From positions 1 to 16,990 of the forward strand of contig JAJXZN010000194.1 in assembly GCA_021780015.1 (NCBI GenBank): DNA of 16,990 nucleotides, written 5' to 3'. The notes beneath the pieces were generated by a model. It was given only the letters and a program-made list of their open reading frames with translations. It had not been told where the DNA came from and did not search any database. Each line of letters opens with the position of its first letter. Position 1 is the stretch's first letter. A program made the translations under genes and the position numbers. The stretch comes from Pseudomonadota bacterium (GTDB lineage Bacteria > Pseudomonadota > Alphaproteobacteria > Rhizobiales > Beijerinckiaceae). This document shows, piece by piece, positions 1-7,682 of the stretch.

Positions 1-180
1 GGGCCAGAGTTCGATCTCAAGCTGAGACTGGACGCCCGAGCGGCCGACGACCGTGGGGACCGAGATGCAGACGTCGCGCATCCCGTACTGACCATTGACC
101 AGAGACGAGACCGGCAAGATGCGCCGGGAGTCGAGCGCGATGGCGTGGACGACCTCGCGAATCGACAGGCCGACGGCGAA
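1..180 (-). pseudogene. L-lactate dehydrogenase, C-terminal fragment
   Basis: Reading the minus strand from 180 down to 1 gives an uninterrupted 60-residue stretch. It contains ALDSRRILPVSS, GQYGMRDVCISVPTVVGR and a final LEIELWP, the typical C-terminal third of bacterial NAD-dependent L-lactate/malate dehydrogenases (pyruvate to L-lactate, cytosolic). The frame runs off the left edge, so the true C-terminus is outside the window. Upstream of the Phe codon at 178-180 the frame stays open to an ATG at 237, but those residues no longer look like LDH. They are antisense to the conserved start of the ATP-grasp gene. The N-terminal three quarters of the enzyme (Rossmann fold, catalytic His) are therefore absent, and the gene is 5'-truncated at about 170-190. 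The family call is strong. Whether the truncation is biological or an assembly artefact cannot be decided from this sequence. Confidence 0.8.
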
Positions 181-1050
181 ACCCGCGCCGTCTATGAAAA
201 AATTGCCCGCTGGCTGCGGGAGACGCCGCCCGAACATCTCGCTTTACGGCGCGGCCAAGCCGAGCTCTTGTTTCGCCGCATCGGCATTACCTTCGCTGTC
301 TACGGCAACAAGGACGCTGCCGAACGGTTGATTCCCTTCGATATCGTACCGCGCATCATCGGCCGCGCCGAATGGGCCAAACTTGAAGCCGGCCTATTCC
401 AGCGGGTGAAGGCGCTGAACATGTTTCTGGCCGACATCTACGGCAGCCAGGAAATCCTGAAAAGCGGCCGCCTGCCACCGGACATCGTGCTCCAAAATCC
501 ATTCTATCTACCGGCGATGCGCGGGCTTAAAGTGCCGCACGACATCTATATTCAGATCGCCGGAATCGATGTCGTGCGCATCGACGCGAACGACTTCTAC
601 GTTCTTGAGGACAATCTGCGCACCCCGTCCGGCGTTTCCTACATGCTCGAAAACCGCGAGGTGATGATGCGGCTCGCGCCCGACCTCTTTGCCGAGCATC
701 GCGTCGCGCCGGTCGAAAATTATCCGGACTCGCTGCTTGCGACCCTGCGTTCGGTCGCACCGGACACCACGCCGGGCGAGCCGACCATCGTCCTGTTGAC
801 GCCCGGGCAATATAATTCCGCCTATTATGAACATTCGTTTCTTGCCGACCGGCTCGGCGTCGAACTGGTCGAAGGCCGCGATCTTCTGGTGCGCGACGAT
901 GTCGTCTATATGCGCACGACCGAAGGACCGAAGCGGGTCGATGTCATCTACCGGCGCATCGACGATGCCTTTCTCGACCCGCTCGCCTTCCGGCCGGATT
1001 CGGTACTCGGCGTACCCGGTCTATTTTCTGCTACAAAGCAGGCAATGTGA
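145..1050 (+). CDS. Circularly permuted ATP-grasp protein, 5' part (frameshifted)
   Basis: N-terminal about 300 residues of a circularly permuted type 2 ATP-grasp protein (DUF404/DUF407 family), predicted to ligate or amidate a peptide or amino acid; the substrate is unknown. Recognisable blocks are [24 protein letters not shown], the [21 protein letters not shown] signature, [20 protein letters not shown] text, and [25 protein letters not shown]. After VPGLFS the frame runs into a stop at 1048-1050, whereas the family continues [11 protein letters not shown]. That continuation is found one frame back, so this and the next entry are two halves of one gene. The listed GTG start at 145 lies in sequence that is antisense to the lactate dehydrogenase fragment. 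Family-like protein sequence begins only near base 172-190 ([15 protein letters not shown]), so the native N-terminus is probably lost. The frame has no stop back to base 1. Confidence 0.75.
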   Translation: MDDLANRQADGETRAVYEKIARWLRETPPEHLALRRGQAELLFRRIGITFAVYGNKDAAERLIPFDIVPRIIGRAEWAKLEAGLFQRVKALNMFLADIYGSQEILKSGRLPPDIVLQNPFYLPAMRGLKVPHDIYIQIAGIDVVRIDANDFYVLEDNLRTPSGVSYMLENREVMMRLAPDLFAEHRVAPVENYPDSLLATLRSVAPDTTPGEPTIVLLTPGQYNSAYYEHSFLADRLGVELVEGRDLLVRDDVVYMRTTEGPKRVDVIYRRIDDAFLDPLAFRPDSVLGVPGLFSATKQAM

Positions 1051-1628
1051 CGCTGGCCAATGCGGTCGGCACCGGCATCGGCGACGACAAGGCGATCTAC
1101 AGCTATGTGCCGGAGATCGTCGAATTCTATCTCGGCGAGAAACCCATCCTGAAAAATGTGCCGACATGGCGCTGCCGCGAGCCCGAGGCGCTAGCCTATG
1201 TTCTCGCCCACCTGCCGGAACTGGTGGTCAAGGAGGTCAACGGCTCGGGCGGCTATGGCATGCTGATCGGACCGCATGCGACCCAGGCGGAACTCGCGCT
1301 TTTCAGTGAAAAGCTGCGGACCGATCCGAACAATTTCATCGCCCAGCCGACCCTGGCGCTTTCGACCTGCCCGACCGCGCTCGATAGCGGCATCGCGCCA
1401 CGCCATGTCGATCTGCGGCCCTTCGTGCTCTCGGGTTCGGATGGCGTGCGCGTCGTGCCGGGCGGCCTGACCCGCGTTGCGTTGAAGGAAGGCTCGCTGG
1501 TGGTCAATTCCTCGCAGGGCGGCGGCACCAAGGACACCTGGGTCGTCGAAGACTGGCGCGCCGAAGACCAGGCTGCATTCCTGGACGCAATGGATTTTAT
1601 GGCTCAGTCTCAAATCGCGTCGCATTAA
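1047..1628 (+). CDS. Circularly permuted ATP-grasp protein, 3' part (frameshifted)
   Basis: C-terminal half of the ATP-grasp protein, formally startable at a GTG at 1047 inside the conserved N-V-T-L-A-N block. Family text is already readable in this frame from the codons at 1029-1046 (C-Y-K-A-G-N), which shows that a single-base loss, not a separate gene, explains the break. Later blocks are [35 protein letters not shown] (nucleotide-binding strand and Gly-rich loop), [49 protein letters not shown] and [12 protein letters not shown]. Joined to the upstream part the protein would be about 490 residues, normal for the family. The alpha-E gene follows after 22 bases, consistent with the usual operon order. 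As a separate polypeptide this half would lack its N-terminal module, so function as drawn is doubtful. Confidence 0.75.
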   Translation: MTLANAVGTGIGDDKAIYSYVPEIVEFYLGEKPILKNVPTWRCREPEALAYVLAHLPELVVKEVNGSGGYGMLIGPHATQAELALFSEKLRTDPNNFIAQPTLALSTCPTALDSGIAPRHVDLRPFVLSGSDGVRVVPGGLTRVALKEGSLVVNSSQGGGTKDTWVVEDWRAEDQAAFLDAMDFMAQSQIASH

Positions 1629-1650
1629 ACGCCTTTGCGTGGATCCGATC

Positions 1651-2625
1651 ATGCTGGCTCGCACCGCCGACAATCTCTACTGGCTCGCCCGCTATATGGA
1701 ACGTGCCGATTTTCTGGCGCGCATTCTCGATGCGACGCGGCGGCTTGCGATCGTGCCCACCGCCAATGCCGGACCGGGCACCGGAACGGAATGGGACAGC
1801 GTGCTCGAAGCCTCGGGCGCAGCGGAGGGCTTCCGCAAGACCGGCAACCTGCCGGACGAACTCGCCGTCGTCGATTATCTGACTTTCGCCGAGGATAATC
1901 CTTCGTCGATCTGCAATTGCATCGAGAAAGCGCGCACCAACGCGCGCGCCGTGCGCACCGCCCTCACCGCCGAAATGTGGGACGCGATCAACGGCGCCTG
2001 GATCGAGCTCAAGCGTTATCTGCAGACGCGCACCCGCAACTCATATTACGACCGGGTGGAATTGACGCGTTTTCTCGATTTCGTGAAAAAGGCTTCGCTC
2101 GACTATGACGGCGCCGCCCATCGCACCATGCTGCGCAACGACGCTTATTGGTTCTCGCGTCTCGGCCTCTACATCGAACGCGCCGACAATACGGCGCGCA
2201 TCCTCGACGTCAAATATAACATCCTGCTGCCGGAAACCGAGACGATCGGCGGCTCGCTCGATTATTTCCAATGGGCCTCGATCCTGCGCGCCGTGTCGGC
2301 GCTCAACGCCTATCATTGGGTCTATCGCACGAGCCTCAAACCCTGGCTCATCGCCGATCTTTTGATCCTGCGGACAGAGATGCCGCGATCGCTCATCGCC
2401 TGCTATGACAATATCGTCCGCTTTCTCGATTCGATCAGCCAAGCTTACGGCCAAAAGGGTACCGCACAAGTTCAGGCGCATCAGGTGATGGCGCGGCTTA
2501 TGAAATCGTCGACGAAGGAGATTTTCCAGTCCGGCCTGCATGAATTCGTCACCGCTTTCGTCGAGGACAATACGCGCCTCGGCACGACCATCTGCCAGCA
2601 ATATCTGTTCGAATGCCCGACCTGA
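1651..2625 (+). CDS. Alpha-E domain protein (DUF403)
   Basis: 324-residue all-helical alpha-E protein, the standard partner of circularly permuted ATP-grasp proteins. The pair is thought to belong to a peptide-synthesis or peptide-modification system whose product is not established. The N-terminus MLARTADNLYWLARYMERAD is the family signature. A second copy of the motif (YWFSRLGLYIERADNTARIL) sits at about residues 166-186, so the protein has two related halves. The C-terminus ends near CQQYLFECPT, as in relatives. I chose the ATG at 1651 because family members start M-L-A-R-T; an in-frame GTG at 1639 would add four residues. The gene is 22 bases after the ATP-grasp stop and probably co-transcribed. 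The transglutaminase-like and Ntn-type protease genes that often follow are not present downstream. Confidence 0.88.
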   Translation: MLARTADNLYWLARYMERADFLARILDATRRLAIVPTANAGPGTGTEWDSVLEASGAAEGFRKTGNLPDELAVVDYLTFAEDNPSSICNCIEKARTNARAVRTALTAEMWDAINGAWIELKRYLQTRTRNSYYDRVELTRFLDFVKKASLDYDGAAHRTMLRNDAYWFSRLGLYIERADNTARILDVKYNILLPETETIGGSLDYFQWASILRAVSALNAYHWVYRTSLKPWLIADLLILRTEMPRSLIACYDNIVRFLDSISQAYGQKGTAQVQAHQVMARLMKSSTKEIFQSGLHEFVTAFVEDNTRLGTTICQQYLFECPT

Positions 2626-2727
2626 GTCTCGATAGAGAACCCGTGTGCGCGGGGGCCGCGAAGGGCATAGATTTTTCGTCACAATCATGCCAAGACGCTC
2701 GTCGATAAAGGCGCGCGGCAGGGACTT

Positions 2728-3153
2728 GTGACGCAAACGCACGAAAATATCGCAAGCTTTCGCAAGGTCGAGGCGAGCTCGGACCGCAAATTCGGCCTCA
2801 CGCTCGGCGCGTTGTTCGCTGCTGCGAGCCTGGCCCCGCTCCTGCACCATCGCGCCCCGCATTGGTGGCTCATGGTCCTCGCCGGCGCGCTTCTTCTCGC
2901 CGGGGCCTTCTTTCCGGCCGCATTGACAGGAGCGAACCGGGCGTGGTTCAAACTCGGCCTCGCGCTGAACAAGATTGTCAGCCCGCTCGTGATGGGCTTG
3001 CTCTTCTTCGGCGCGGTGGTTCCGGTCGGCTGGTTTCTGCGTAAGAAGGGCGAAGATATTCTTGCCTTGCAATACGCGCCTGAATCCACGACCTATTGGA
3101 CGCGACGCGATCCGCCGGGTCCCGCCCAAGGCACATTGAGCAAACAATTCTAG
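2728..3153 (+). CDS. SxtJ family membrane protein
   Basis: 141-residue small integral membrane protein of the SxtJ family, named after a gene in the saxitoxin cluster and generally found beside O-carbamoyltransferases. Hydrophobic segments are visible at about residues 22-39, 46-65 and 85-104. A short charged N-terminus precedes them, and a soluble tail with RRDPPGP follows. The GTG start at 2728 is preceded by a purine-rich GGCAGGGA about 5 bases upstream. The next gene begins 12 bases after its stop, so the three genes from 2728 to 5162 look like one operon. The biochemical role is unknown. By context it may present or recruit the acceptor of the carbamoyltransferase at the inner membrane (inference). 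Confidence 0.8.
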   Translation: MTQTHENIASFRKVEASSDRKFGLTLGALFAAASLAPLLHHRAPHWWLMVLAGALLLAGAFFPAALTGANRAWFKLGLALNKIVSPLVMGLLFFGAVVPVGWFLRKKGEDILALQYAPESTTYWTRRDPPGPAQGTLSKQF

Positions 3154-3164
3154 GGAGATCGGGG

Positions 3165-3314
3165 ATGTCGATTTTCGCCGAGCTTTTCGAATTTCTTGGA
3201 ACGCGGAAGAAGTTCTGGCTGATCCCGCTGCTCGTCTTATTCCTCGTTTTCGGCGGCCTGTTCGTGCTGACGCAGGGCTCTGTCGTCGCGCCCTTCATCT
3301 ATACGCTGTTCTGA
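3165..3314 (+). CDS. DUF5989 family small membrane protein (SxtK-like)
   Basis: 49-residue protein with one strongly hydrophobic segment at about residues 17-37 (F-W-L-I-P-L-L-V-L-F-L-V-F-G-G), preceded by an amphipathic start ending in GTRKK and followed by a second short hydrophobic tail. This matches DUF5989, the tiny membrane protein found between SxtJ and carbamoyltransferase genes. The start is clear: ATG at 3165 follows GGGAG (3153-3157) at 7 bases. An upstream in-frame extension overlaps sxtJ and is not credible. It sits 11 bases after sxtJ and 6 bases before the carbamoyltransferase start, so it is almost certainly translated with them. Function unknown. It is short enough to be missed by automatic gene callers. 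Confidence 0.85.
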   Translation: MSIFAELFEFLGTRKKFWLIPLLVLFLVFGGLFVLTQGSVVAPFIYTLF

Positions 3315-3320
3315 TCGCGC

Positions 3321-5162
3321 GTGCGGGTTCTCGGTCTCTCCGCGTTTTATCACGACAGCGCTGCGGCGCTGGTCGAGGACGGCCGGATTCTCGCCGCCGC
3401 CCAGGAAGAGCGCTTCACGCGCAAGAAGCACGATCCGGCTTTTCCACGCAACGCAATCGATTATTGCCTCAGCCAGACGCCGAGCGGCGCAGCCGGCATC
3501 GACCGGATCGTCTTTTACGAAAAGCCCTTCGTGAAATTCGAACGCCTGCTCGAAACCTATCTCGCCTTCGCACCGCAGGGCTTTGCCTCCTTCCGTAAGG
3601 CGATGCCGCTGTGGATCGGTGAAAAGCTTTTCCAGCGCGATCTCCTCTTGCGCGAACTGAAGGCGATCGATCCGGCGCTGGGCGACAGGAAGAAGCTTGG
3701 CTTCGGCGAACATCATTATTCGCATGCCGCCTCCGCTTATTACCCCTCGCCCTTCACGTCGGCGCTGGTGCTGACCATGGACGGCGTCGGCGAATGGGCG
3801 ACGACGACGGCGGCGCTCGGCCGCGGCGACGATCTTGAGATCATCAAAGAGATTCGCTTTCCGCATTCGCTCGGGTTGCTCTATTCGGCCTTCACTTATT
3901 ACACCGGCTTCAAGGTCAATTCCGGCGAATATAAAGTCATGGGGCTTGCGCCCTATGGGACGCCGAAATATGCGCAGACGATCCTCGAGCATCTGATCGA
4001 CGTAAAGGCCGACGGCTCGTTCCGTCTCAATATGGATTATTTCTCCTATTGCACTGGCCTCACGATGACCGACGCGCGCTTCGACGCGCTTTTCGGCGGA
4101 CCGCCGCGCCGCCCCGATGAGCGGCTCGAACAGCGCCACATGGATCTCGCCGCCTCGATCCAGGCCGTGACGGAAGACGTCGTGCTGCGCCTGACCCGGG
4201 CGCTTGCGGCGGAGACGGGCGAGAAGAATCTCTGCCTTGCCGGCGGCGTCGCGCTGAACTGCGTCGCCAATGGCAAGGTTTTGCGCGACGGCGCCTTCGA
4301 ACGCATTTTCATTCAGCCCGCCTCGGGCGATGCGGGCGGTGCGCTCGGCGCGGCGCTGACGGGCTATTATGACGGCCGCCGCGATGCACGCAAGAAATCG
4401 ATCGTCCAAGAGCCGGACGCGATGCAGGGCTCCTATCTCGGGCCATCCTATGCACAAGCGGATATCGAAGAACGGCTTGAGAAGGCCGGCGCCAAATTCC
4501 ATGTCGTCGACGATGCGGCGCTCATCAGCGAGACTGCTGCGGCGCTTGCCGCCGGCCAAGCGGTCGGCTGGCATCAAGGCCGAATGGAATTCGGCCCGCG
4601 CGCCCTCGGCGGGCGCTCGATCCTCGGCGATCCGCGCTCGCCGACGATGCAGAAAGTACTGAATCTGAAAGTCAAATATCGCGAGAGCTTCCGGCCCTTC
4701 GCGCCGTCCGTGCTACGCGAAAAGGTCGCCGACTGGTTCGATCTCGACACCGATTCGCCCTACATGCTGCTCGTCGCCGATGTCAAAGATTCGCGCTGCC
4801 GCAAAATGTCGGCCGAAGAACAACAGCTCTTCGGCATCGACAAGCTGAATGTCCTGCGCTCCGAAATCCCGGCGGTGACGCATGTCGATTATTCAGCGCG
4901 CATCCAGACCGTTCATAAAGAGACGAACCCGCGCTATCACGCCCTGATCGAGGCCTTCGCCGGATTGACCGGCTGCCCCGTGGTCGTCAACACGAGCTTC
5001 AATGTGCGCGGCGAACCGATTGTCGCCACGCCGGAAGACGCGTTCGCCTGTTTCATGGGAACCGAGATCGAGTTTCTCGCCGTCGGCAATTGCATCCTGC
5101 GCAAGGACGAGCAGAACCCGGCACTCAAGCGCGACTACAAAGACGCGTTCGAGTTGGATTAA
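3321..5162 (+). CDS. O-carbamoyltransferase (NodU/CmcH/SxtI family)
   Basis: 613-residue enzyme that transfers a carbamoyl group from carbamoyl phosphate, through carbamoyl-AMP, to a hydroxyl of a sugar or small molecule. The N-terminal domain starts RVLGLSAFYHDSAAALVEDG. Its metal-binding histidines lie in GEHHYSHAASAYY (H131, H132, H135), followed by LTMDGVGEW and SGEYKVMGLAPYG. The nucleotide-binding motifs LCLAGGVALNCVANGK (about 304-319) and PASGDAGGALGAA are intact. The C-terminal YrdC-like domain has WHQGRMEFGPRALGGRSIL, YRESFRPFAPSVL and VVVNTSFNVRGEP. Length is normal. The start is a GTG at 3321, 6 bases after the DUF5989 stop. The acceptor is unknown: relatives act on Nod factors, antibiotics and saxitoxin. 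The sxtJ/sxtK-like companions suggest the SxtI-like subgroup. Its stop overlaps that of the convergent SGNH hydrolase. Confidence 0.93.
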   Translation: MRVLGLSAFYHDSAAALVEDGRILAAAQEERFTRKKHDPAFPRNAIDYCLSQTPSGAAGIDRIVFYEKPFVKFERLLETYLAFAPQGFASFRKAMPLWIGEKLFQRDLLLRELKAIDPALGDRKKLGFGEHHYSHAASAYYPSPFTSALVLTMDGVGEWATTTAALGRGDDLEIIKEIRFPHSLGLLYSAFTYYTGFKVNSGEYKVMGLAPYGTPKYAQTILEHLIDVKADGSFRLNMDYFSYCTGLTMTDARFDALFGGPPRRPDERLEQRHMDLAASIQAVTEDVVLRLTRALAAETGEKNLCLAGGVALNCVANGKVLRDGAFERIFIQPASGDAGGALGAALTGYYDGRRDARKKSIVQEPDAMQGSYLGPSYAQADIEERLEKAGAKFHVVDDAALISETAAALAAGQAVGWHQGRMEFGPRALGGRSILGDPRSPTMQKVLNLKVKYRESFRPFAPSVLREKVADWFDLDTDSPYMLLVADVKDSRCRKMSAEEQQLFGIDKLNVLRSEIPAVTHVDYSARIQTVHKETNPRYHALIEAFAGLTGCPVVVNTSFNVRGEPIVATPEDAFACFMGTEIEFLAVGNCILRKDEQNPALKRDYKDAFELD

Positions 5163-6409
5163 TCGGCGCTGCCTGAAGCCGTCGCCCCCTGGCATTGCGG
5201 ATCGGATGCCGATTGCAAGAGGCTCGGGGCATGTTCGGCGAGGTAATTCTTTAGAATCGAAGCGCGGAGCTGATTGGCATAAGGCGTCGGATGGCCGTCG
5301 CCCTGAATGCTGATTTTCGCGGGCGGTTCTTTCTGCAGGCTGGCATCGATCACCGTGGCGCCGCCTTGGCGCAGCCGCTGCATGATTTCATCATCCGTAA
5401 ATCCTGTGCCGCGGAAGAAGCTGGCGTCCGAGCGTAGGTAAAGAATGACCGTCGATGCATTATATTTCGTTTTGGCGAGTTGGACCGCCGCATCCGTGAT
5501 GCGAATATAAAGCTCGATATCGTCGTGCGTCAGTTGCCGCCGATAGGGTTCCACGAATTCGCGATAAAGAGCCGTATTCTCGAGCCAATCGCGGAACCAG
5601 CGGCTTGGCCCGTGCGGATTGCAGTCGCCGACATAGACGACCTTGTCGTTTTTCACGACGTAGCGCGGCGCGATCGCCGTCCAATAGGCTTTGCAGGCCG
5701 TGCGCTCGGCGTGCCAGACGGCGGTGAGAAAGACGAAGAGCTTGGGATCGGGGCCGATGACTTTATCAAACCGGCCGGTCTCCTCCTCGCGCAGGAATTG
5801 CTGCGGGCCATAGCCGGTGAACCCCAGATTCAGAACCCGGAGTTTGCGGTCGAGCAGATCGGAAAAATTCTGCGGCAGGGTCTCGTTGTCGTTGACGCCA
5901 TCGCCGAAAGTGAAGGAACAGCCGAAGAAGACGACCGGCGGGCCCTTCTTGCAGGAGAGGGTCTGGCGCAGAAGATTGTGGTCGATAGTATAATTGGCGT
6001 CGTAGATCGTCTTGCCCGCGCTATCGATGCGGTAATCATGAAAACGCCCCGGCGCTGCCGGCCCCCAGCCAATGATGGGTTGGGCCGGCGAGAAAACACC
6101 GCGCGGCGCCAGGGTGCCGCCCGTCTGATGCATCATCGAATCCGAGACCCCCTCGATGATGATGAGGCCGACGGCGAGCGATGTGAGGATGATGAAAAAA
6201 TCGCGCAGCTTTCCGCGCGTCAGCCATGCGATATCAGCCAGCAGCAAGGCGACGGCGCTAAAGGTGAAAACGCGGAAGAAACTGACGAAATGCCACGATT
6301 CGAACAGGGCGATGAGGCCGATGAAAACTGGAATTGCAAAATAGGCCAGTTTCGGACGCGGATTGTTATCGGCGGTCGCCAAGTCGAACCTCTCCGGCTG
6401 ATGCAGCAT
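5159..6409 (-). CDS. Membrane-anchored SGNH/GDSL hydrolase family protein
   Basis: 416-residue protein with three N-terminal hydrophobic segments (about residues 21-38, 42-63, 69-88), then a periplasmic or extracytoplasmic SGNH hydrolase domain. Block I is VVFFGCSFTFGDG with the probable nucleophile S165. Block II is LNLGFTGYG. Block V is GDGHPTPYANQ, which supplies the Asp-x-x-His pair. The block III Asn expected in GxND is not visible: the corresponding stretch reads LTAVWHAERT. Such proteins often add or remove acyl groups on glycans or lipids. The gene converges on the carbamoyltransferase, a common neighbour of SGNH proteins, so both may tailor the same molecule (inference). No strong ribosome-binding site precedes ATG at 6409. 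It could also be co-transcribed from dnaN, 73 bases upstream. Confidence 0.8.
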   Translation of the reverse strand: MLHQPERFDLATADNNPRPKLAYFAIPVFIGLIALFESWHFVSFFRVFTFSAVALLLADIAWLTRGKLRDFFIILTSLAVGLIIIEGVSDSMMHQTGGTLAPRGVFSPAQPIIGWGPAAPGRFHDYRIDSAGKTIYDANYTIDHNLLRQTLSCKKGPPVVFFGCSFTFGDGVNDNETLPQNFSDLLDRKLRVLNLGFTGYGPQQFLREEETGRFDKVIGPDPKLFVFLTAVWHAERTACKAYWTAIAPRYVVKNDKVVYVGDCNPHGPSRWFRDWLENTALYREFVEPYRRQLTHDDIELYIRITDAAVQLAKTKYNASTVILYLRSDASFFRGTGFTDDEIMQRLRQGGATVIDASLQKEPPAKISIQGDGHPTPYANQLRASILKNYLAEHAPSLLQSASDPQCQGATASGSAD

Positions 6410-6437
6410 GATCGGCGAGATTGTCTAAGCTAGTCCG

Positions 6438-6462
6438 TCGCCGGGTTCAACGACCCCGGCGA
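6438..6462 (-). terminator. Hairpin between dnaN and SGNH hydrolase gene
   Basis: A perfect 8-bp inverted repeat, TCGCCGGG at 6438-6445 and CCCGGCGA at 6455-6462, flanks a 9-base loop in the 73-base gap after the dnaN stop. It would form a GC-rich hairpin in the dnaN transcript. No U-run follows on the minus strand, so it is a weak or attenuating terminator at best, and an mRNA 3'-end stabiliser is equally possible. Confidence 0.4.
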
Positions 6463-6482
6463 TCACAGAAGTCTGAAGATCG

Positions 6483-7601
6483 TTAGACCCGCATCGGCAT
6501 CAGAACATAAAGCGCCGCCGCGCCCTCGTGATCGAGCACGAGCGTCGGCGAGCCGGGATCGGCAAGCTTGAACAGAGCCGTGTCGCCGTCGAGTTGATTG
6601 GTGATGTCGAGCAGATAGCGCGCATTGAAGCCGATCTCGAGCGGTGCCGCGTCGTAATCGACCTCAAGCTCCTCGACCGCAGAGCCCGAATCGGGATTGG
6701 TGACGGAGAGCGTCAGCTTGTTGTCGCCGACGGCGAGCTTCACGGCGCGGCCGCGTTCAGACGAAATCGTCGAGACGCGATCGACCGCCGCGGCGAAGGG
6801 CTGGCGGTCGACCGTCAGCAATTTGTCATTGCCGGCCGGAATGACCCGGACATAGTCCGGGAAGGTGCCGTCGATAAGCTTGGTGATGAGCACGACATCG
6901 CCGAAGCTGAAACGCGCCTTGGTCGGCGAGATTTCCAGCTCGACATCGGCGTCGAGGTCTTCGATCAGCTTTTGCACTTCGGCGACGGCCTTGCGCGGAA
7001 TGATGACGCCGGGCATGCCGGCGGCGCCTTGCGGCGCCGGGATTTCGACACGCGCCAAGCGATGGCCGTCGGTTGCGACGGCGCGCAGCATGGCGTGGCC
7101 GCCGACATCGACCGTGTGCAGATAAATGCCGTTGAGATAATAGCGCGTCTCTTCGTTCGAGATCGCAAACTGCGTCTTGTCGATCAGCTTTTTCAGATCG
7201 GCGGCGGTGAGCGTGAAGCGATGGGTAAAATCGCCGGCGGCGAGATCGGGAAAATCGCTTTCCGGCAAAGCCTGGAGGTGGAAGCGTGAGCGGCCCGAGC
7301 GCAACAGCAATTGCGCCGCGTCGCCCGTCGCGTCGAGCGAGACCTGCGCGCCCTCCGGCAGCTTGCGGACGATCTCATAAAGGATGTGGGCCGGCAGCGT
7401 CGTCGCGCCCGCCTGGCCGACATCGGCCGGCAGCCGCTCGGTGACCTCGAGATCGAGGTCGGTCGCCTTGAGCAGGACGGAATTGCCTTCGGCAGCGAAG
7501 AGGACGTTGGAGAGAATTGGGATCGTCGTGCGCCGCTCGACGACGCGGTGCACATGGCCGAGCGCCTTCAACAGAGCGGCGCGTTCGAGAGTGACTTGCA
7601 T
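6483..7601 (-). CDS. dnaN: DNA polymerase III subunit beta (sliding clamp)
   Basis: 372-residue ring-forming processivity clamp that holds DNA polymerase III on DNA. The sequence follows the bacterial family from MQVTLERAALLKALGHV through RRTTIPILSNVLF, the YYLNGIYLH and AVATDGHRLARVE blocks (domain 2 centre), LIDGTFPDY, ISSERGRAVKLA and the C-terminal YVLMPMRV. I chose ATG at 7601 because it gives the normal start and length. A longer in-frame reading to 7682 adds 27 arginine-rich residues absent from the family. Here dnaN is not next to dnaA or recF, unlike the classical order. It is divergent from the penicillin-binding protein gene and followed by an SGNH hydrolase in the same direction. 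Confidence 0.97.
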   Translation of the reverse strand: MQVTLERAALLKALGHVHRVVERRTTIPILSNVLFAAEGNSVLLKATDLDLEVTERLPADVGQAGATTLPAHILYEIVRKLPEGAQVSLDATGDAAQLLLRSGRSRFHLQALPESDFPDLAAGDFTHRFTLTAADLKKLIDKTQFAISNEETRYYLNGIYLHTVDVGGHAMLRAVATDGHRLARVEIPAPQGAAGMPGVIIPRKAVAEVQKLIEDLDADVELEISPTKARFSFGDVVLITKLIDGTFPDYVRVIPAGNDKLLTVDRQPFAAAVDRVSTISSERGRAVKLAVGDNKLTLSVTNPDSGSAVEELEVDYDAAPLEIGFNARYLLDITNQLDGDTALFKLADPGSPTLVLDHEGAAALYVLMPMRV

Positions 7602-7653
7602 GGGACGAATCCGAACTCTTTGAAGCTTCCGGTTGGAGCTTGCGGGCGGGCAG

Positions 7654-7671
7654 GCGCGGCGCGCGCCGCGC
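7654..7671. repeat. 18-bp perfect GC palindrome
   Basis: GCGCGGCGC at 7654-7662 is directly followed by its reverse complement GCGCCGCGC at 7663-7671. It lies 53 bases upstream of the dnaN start, so it is either in the dnaN 5' leader or in its promoter. It may be a protein-binding site or a cruciform/hairpin, or a chance product of high GC content. Confidence 0.6.
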
Positions 7672-7682
7672 AAGGGGCGCAA

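Noticed and set aside
1020..1035. Programmed -1 frameshift in the ATP-grasp gene
   Set aside because: The T-run is not in the phase of an X-XXY-YYZ heptamer and no downstream stimulatory hairpin stood out.
2041..4577. Long minus-strand open frames opposite alpha-E, SxtJ and carbamoyltransferase genes
   Set aside because: The plus-strand genes are well supported by motifs; the antisense frames have shadow-like composition.
5480..7289. Plus-strand open frames opposite the SGNH hydrolase and dnaN
   Set aside because: Composition is rich in Asp, Arg and Ile as expected of GC-rich antisense, and there is no motif.
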